Source: Spisula solida
Taxonomy: Eukaryota > Mollusca > Bivalvia > Venerida > Mactridae
DNA length: 64,000 nucleotides
Assembly: GCA_947247005.1 (NCBI GenBank)
Contig: OX365945.1
Coordinates: 13,088,501 to 13,152,500 of the forward strand
Reading direction: 5' to 3'
The notes under the pieces are model-generated. The model was not told where the DNA came from. It saw nothing but the letters and a program-made list of their open reading frames with translations, and did not search any database. The translations under genes and the position numbers were made by a program. Shown here in pieces: positions 59,294 through 64,000 of this stretch; the stretch's first letter is position 1, and each line of letters opens with the position of its first letter.

Positions 59294-60539
59294 AACCCTC
59301 ATCACCTACATTGGAAAACCATAGTGAAATACCATAGAACAAAATTCATCAGCCCAACCCTGTCATGGAATCAGACCCTTCTAGCAGGAGAGTGGTTTCT
59401 TAAACTCGTGGATTTAGAATATTGAAAGGAAAATCTCTGGTTACATTTTTTTGAGTTTCTGATGATCTGCAAAGTCTGCCATGAAAATAAATAATTTTAT
59501 AGTACTGCATGTCAGTCTTAAAGTGGTGTCAATGTGATTTGACAAGGTTTGATACATATCACAGTATCATACGTCATATGATATCTATAGATAAACTACG
59601 ATCATTTTGGCGTAACTGTACTTTATCCAGGTAAAGGGGGTGCATTTTCACCAATAAAAAAAGAGATAAAAGAGAATCACATATTTAAAATAATATCTTG
59701 CCTCCCCTCTGTGAGCAGTCGGCTAATAATAAGCAATGGTCTCTCAGGATCTAGACTGATATTTTGCTTGTAATGGTTTGAACCTCACAAATGTTGCATT
59801 TTTTTTACATTTACACTAAATAAATCATAATGTTAAGCTTGCATGTCTAAATAAATTGCTAAAATATGTTTTTATTTTCTATCTTTTTTGACAGGCTGCA
59901 AACATTCACGCGTAAAACTGTTGAATGGAAAATGTTTTCGTACAGGGCAAGTGACAATAACTTTACAAGTCTTTGGTAGCCAGTTGACATAACCAACTTT
60001 CCTTAAATGCTACGCCAAGTAACTGACAAAATGGTAGATTGTGTTTAATCCTACCAACTGCTTCAGACAGGTGGTTGCTTAATTCAGGTGACCACTAACA
60101 TGAATGCTTCCGTATTAAATATCTTCTGATATTTGTGTAACATAAACCATGAAACACCAATATCTACTTAATCCTCACTTGCCTTAAATATCGACCCAAG
60201 ATTATTTATCTGAAACATTCAACGTCTAGGAGAGAAATCTCTCGACCAGAACAGATAATTCATCTACAAATCTGGTGAACCATTATGGTGCACACAAACA
60301 GGTCTTTTAATCAACCAATAGATATTTATAATTTAATAAATCAGTAATTGCTTTTCATAACATTAAATAGGATAAAGTATTGATTTTAAACAAATTTTTA
60401 TACCACTAATCTATACATGTTCTAGATCTTAATACAGAAAGAACTGTTGCATGATTAGTGGCAAGAGGATTTCATATTTAACAAATTCTGAGCAATATGC
60501 AAGCATACATTTTGTCAACATGAAAGTAAACTAGAAGGG

Positions 60540-60770
60540 GTTTGAACACATAAACAAGTGTGTACCACAACGAGCCATAAGTACTTTAAACTGCAGACGA
60601 TAATTACGCACACCATGGCTTGGTACCAGATATTTATGTGGAGTTTCATTGAAATCCAACCAATGTTTAAGGTGAACAAGGGCAGACAAACTTTGTGACA
60701 TCCATCCATCCAGACAGACAAACAGCAATCCAGACGTCCAGCACAAAATCAATACTATCCCCCACTATAT
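60540..60770. repeat. Dispersed repeat with CATCCATCCATCCAGACAGA stretch
   Basis: The short CATCCATCCATCC and CAGACAGACAAACAG runs followed by CCAGACGTCCAGCAC resemble the GACAGACAGACA part of the 54164-54388 element. No coding potential is evident. Confidence 0.45.
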
Positions 60771-61071
60771 TTGCCAGACATAATTACTAAATAAATATAA
60801 CCCATTTATAAAGGTTTGTCAATATAAAAGTAAATAAGTATAAACCATAACACATGGTTGATTATGTTCATTAAATGTTCAAATAAGATTTTGGATAAAA
60901 TCGGCAATCACAATATTAAATCTCATCTAGTAAACAAAGTTTGAGGTACTGTACATGTATGCAGATAGGTAATTAATTTGTAAGTATAGTTTTAAGTGAT
61001 AGCATGGTTCCAAACCAATGACAGCAAAACAAGCATTTCCAAATTGGTGAAACAACAAATCAGCCAGATTA

Positions 61072-61587
61072 GATGCAGCCGAATCAAACTACAATAGCTA
61101 CAGCTGAATGAGCCAACAATAGCTGCAGCCGAGTCAAACCACAATAGCTGCAGCCGAATCAAACCACAATAGCTGCAGCCGAATCAAACCACAATAGCTA
61201 CAGCTGAATGAGCCAACAATAGCTGCAGCCGAATCAAACCACAATAGCTACAGCTGAATGAGCCAACAATAGCTGCAGCCGAGTCAAACCACAATAGCTG
61301 CAGCCAAATCAAACCACAATAGCTGCAGCCGAATCAAACCACAATAGCTACAGCTGAATGAGCCAACAATTGCTGCAGCCGAGTCAAACCACAATAGCTG
61401 CAGCCGAATCAAACCACAATAGCTACAGCTGAATGAGCCAACAATAGCTGCAGCCGAATCAAACTACAATAGCTACAGCTGAATGAGCCAACAATAGCTG
61501 CAGCCGAGTCAAACCACAATAGCTGCAGCCGAATCAAATCACAATAGCTGCAGCCGAGTCAAACCACAATAGCTGCAGCCGAATGAT
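61072..61587. repeat. 25-bp satellite with two unit types
   Basis: About 20 units. Type A contains AATAGCTGCAGCCGAATC then AAACCAC; type B contains AATAGCTACAGCTGAATG then AGCCAAC. The order from 61093 is roughly B A A A B A B A A A B A A B A B A A A A. Confidence 0.93.
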
Positions 61588-61829
61588 GACCAGATTTCAT
61601 TGGTCCCAAGAGTGGCCTTATGATGGAGGTTTAAATATAACAAGAATAATTGGCAACAGACAAAATTGTGCATAGAACATATTAAATGCATGCAAATTGT
61701 TTACAATGCAATATACCGGCTAGACATGGTATTGATTTGTATGTAATAGAAATGATTTAAGCATACCAATGTGGTAGATTTGTACATACATTGTATATCA
61801 TACATACTGTATGTATAGAATAAATAGAG

Positions 61830-62240
61830 TTATCACATAACCTGCGGTCCAGGAGTGCCGTAAAGCCGTGTCGTAAATATCGTTCGGCACTCCCAGACTG
61901 TGCAATAAATATTTAAATGAGCTTGACGTGACGTTAGCCAATCCATGCATTGATCCGTCAATGACGTCAGGAATAATCAACGTCGCCATGGCGTCGCGCT
62001 AATTGTACCGCTGAATTTTGGCTGAACTTATGCAGCGTACATCATCATTTTGAACAATAATGAGCGTGTTCTAAGGTTATGTGATAAATAGAATCTTACA
62101 TTCGTGCTCATTACATACGAGTTTTATCAACTCGTCGACAAAAACAATATGACACTCGGCAAAGCCTCGTGTCATATCATTTTGTCCACTCGTTTAATAA
62201 AACTCGTATGTAATGAGCACTCATGCAAGATCCTCTATCC
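61830..62240 (+). mobile_element. Composite TIR element plus palindrome, copy 2 (complete)
   Basis: TTATCACATAACCT at 61830 and AGGTTATGTGATAA ending at 62087 bound a 258-bp part. A near-perfect hairpin at 62104-62225 (GTGCTCATTACATACGAG ... CTCGTATGTAATGAGCAC) follows. The deleted copy at 28192-28480 has the same order. Confidence 0.8.
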
Positions 62241-62244
62241 AAGA

Positions 62245-64000
62245 AAACTGTTTAAGCAAATAATTATGAACATGTTACAGTTACTCTATAGATACTATAA
62301 GACTTATTATCTTTCTAGATACCTGTATATTTAACTTGAAATGAAGAATTTGAATTCAATTTGTTTCCAGCTAACAGAAATCACCAAGTGCTATTTCATA
62401 CGTATATTGATTAACACAGAATCACAATTAACACAAATAAACATTTAAATAACCATAATTAAAAGGCTTTATTATAACGGGAACAGGCCTCTTTGAGTAT
62501 TTCATTTATAAGTTGGTGGTTTTGTAGCATTAGCGATGCTATTCAATTAATGAAATAAATAGATGAAATTAGTAAGCCACATTACACTGAGACTCATTAG
62601 ACTTGAACAAGCATAAGCTCCGAGTCTCAGGTTAATGTTGTTATTAATACCAAAACAACTAGACTAATATCCAAAAGGCAAATAAAATATACATTGTATG
62701 ATTGTCATGACAAAAGACTTTATTCGAGATTTAAAATGGACAGTTTTTGCTTATTTCATGACCATTGCTAAATTTAGGTATATGTTAAAAATTCTTTGGA
62801 GATAGGTGTAGTTAAAGAAATGTTGACCTAAGATTGCCCTTGATTCGCCCACTGAATTCACTAACCCAATAACCCTTTTGTAAACGCAACGTTTCGTCAA
62901 CTCTTATCTGTAGTTACTTCATATCGCTTAAATGACATTGTTGATAAGCCTCGCGTTTATTTACATTGGAATGATAAAGTGACCGTGAGGTGAGTCAACG
63001 AGAATGTGGATCTATGTCACTATGGTCTCTGTAATCTATGTCAGTCAACTAATCAGTATGTCATATCACTTAACAACTCATATTCAAGGTCTTTACGACT
63101 TGAAGAAAACTGGATGAGTAAACTAAAATAATTTACGCCATAATAAATGGAAAAGATAGCAAAACTCCGGAGACTAGATATTTTTACATCTTCACTGGAT
63201 TTCACGAGCCGCTGAATATCAGTGGTCATATTAATAAATGTGCACTTGATTGTAGTACCAGTAACTAGCCAAAACTTTAATTTACCGAAATAACATCCCA
63301 GTGACGTCAGTCAAAATGATGAAGGGGAAAATGTGAGGTTTTACAAATTTCATGGATAAAGGGCAGAAAAGATGAATTCAAGAGGACAACAGAAATCCCT
63401 ACCCCTGATAAATTGTTATTTTTCTTATAATGTTATTTTATTATAATGAAAATGTAGATAAAAATCATCGCACAAACTTTACCCTAGTTGTTATGGCAAC
63501 ATATTTAACGAGCCAACAGAGCACTGTTGAGTGTATGTAGGCTATAAATATGTGTAAAACGCTTGACCAACTTTTAACATGGGACATAAACACATTTTTT
63601 TGTCAAACAGAGTTTTTCATACTCGATACATTGTAGTTTATATTTGTGTACTGTATACAAGATTTATAACTTGAAAAAAAATGAGAAACACTATTCTTGG
63701 TAGGGAACTTAAATCATAATTAATGCAACCAAGCTAAACATGATGGACTATGCAAAATATTCCCAAAAGCCGTACATTTTAATGGATTTAATAGGTACAT
63801 GTAATTGATTGTTTGACTGATGTAAAAAGTTGACTGATGTGATCATGATAAAACATTCACTGAAGTGGTTATACTGCAAATTTGAAAGCTACTTAAGCTA
63901 CAGAATGTATTCAACCATAAATTTATATGGTAGATAAATAATACAGTCAAGCAAACATGATGACAGTATTGTCAGTAAAACCCAATTTACGATCTATACA
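62245..64000. other. No feature recognised
   Basis: This is AT-rich DNA without a convincing exon, tRNA or repeat structure that I could see on either strand. Confidence 0.4.

Larger units (their letters stand above)
53800..64000. other. Presumed 5' intron/flank of the acyltransferase; no exon recognised
   Basis: The first visible coding exon (53636-53752) starts with a split codon, so at least one more coding exon must lie at higher coordinates. None with the expected Pro-rich N-terminal motif could be identified up to 64000. The interval holds satellites (55.0-55.6, 61.07-61.59 kb), several mobile elements and AT-rich sequence. Confidence 0.55.

Overview
The window is eukaryotic nuclear DNA. 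It is AT-rich, and its two recognisable protein genes are split into many short exons with clean GT-AG junctions and phases that agree, separated by long introns. Most of the rest is repeats: LINE remnants, tRNA-derived SINEs, many non-autonomous DNA transposons (mariner-, pogo-, hAT- and piggyBac-like termini, often with intact target-site duplications), foldback elements and tandem satellites. The repeat spectrum, the frequent TACATGTA words and dispersed repeats with ends like TATGCCCCC or TATACCCC suggest a lophotrochozoan, most likely a bivalve mollusc. That placement is inference; no species is claimed.

Layout. 1-2.8 kb: a decayed LINE reverse transcriptase split by a second, oppositely oriented LINE. 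3-11.7 kb: inverted-repeat arms, a tRNA-SINE, two copies of a 1.34-kb mariner-like element, a pogo-like element and a ~570-bp dispersed repeat. 12-16.6 kb: a diverged 42-bp satellite, a TIR element carrying the N-terminal helix-turn-helix of a transposase between two opposed tRNA-like units, and a 1.04-kb tandem duplication. 17-22.9 kb: a 5.9-kb near-palindrome with ~1.1-kb arms and a core of 42-bp satellite, related to the 12-13 kb array. 23.6-26.1 kb: a segmental duplication leading up to the first gene. 26.2-30.8 kb (+): a seven-exon two-domain rhodanese-type sulfurtransferase (TST/MPST family, 284 residues). 31-38.4 kb: no gene recognised; small DNA elements and minisatellites. 38.4-53.8 kb (-): sixteen exons of a carnitine O-acyltransferase, 571 residues visible, complete at the C-terminus; the first exon or exons were not found. 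53.8-64 kb: probably its first intron and/or 5' flank, with 54-bp and 25-bp satellites and further mobile elements.

The two genes are convergent and lie about 7.6 kb apart. Nothing suggests joint function: one is a sulfur-transfer enzyme, the other an enzyme of carnitine-dependent acyl transport. Repeat biology is the distinctive content. The strongest items for follow-up are the palindromic satellite-bearing element at 17.0-22.9 kb, the element at 13.2-14.3 kb with opposed tRNA-like units around a small HTH gene, and the shortened substrate loop of the sulfurtransferase. All element boundaries and exon junctions were read by eye; no alignment or database search was run.
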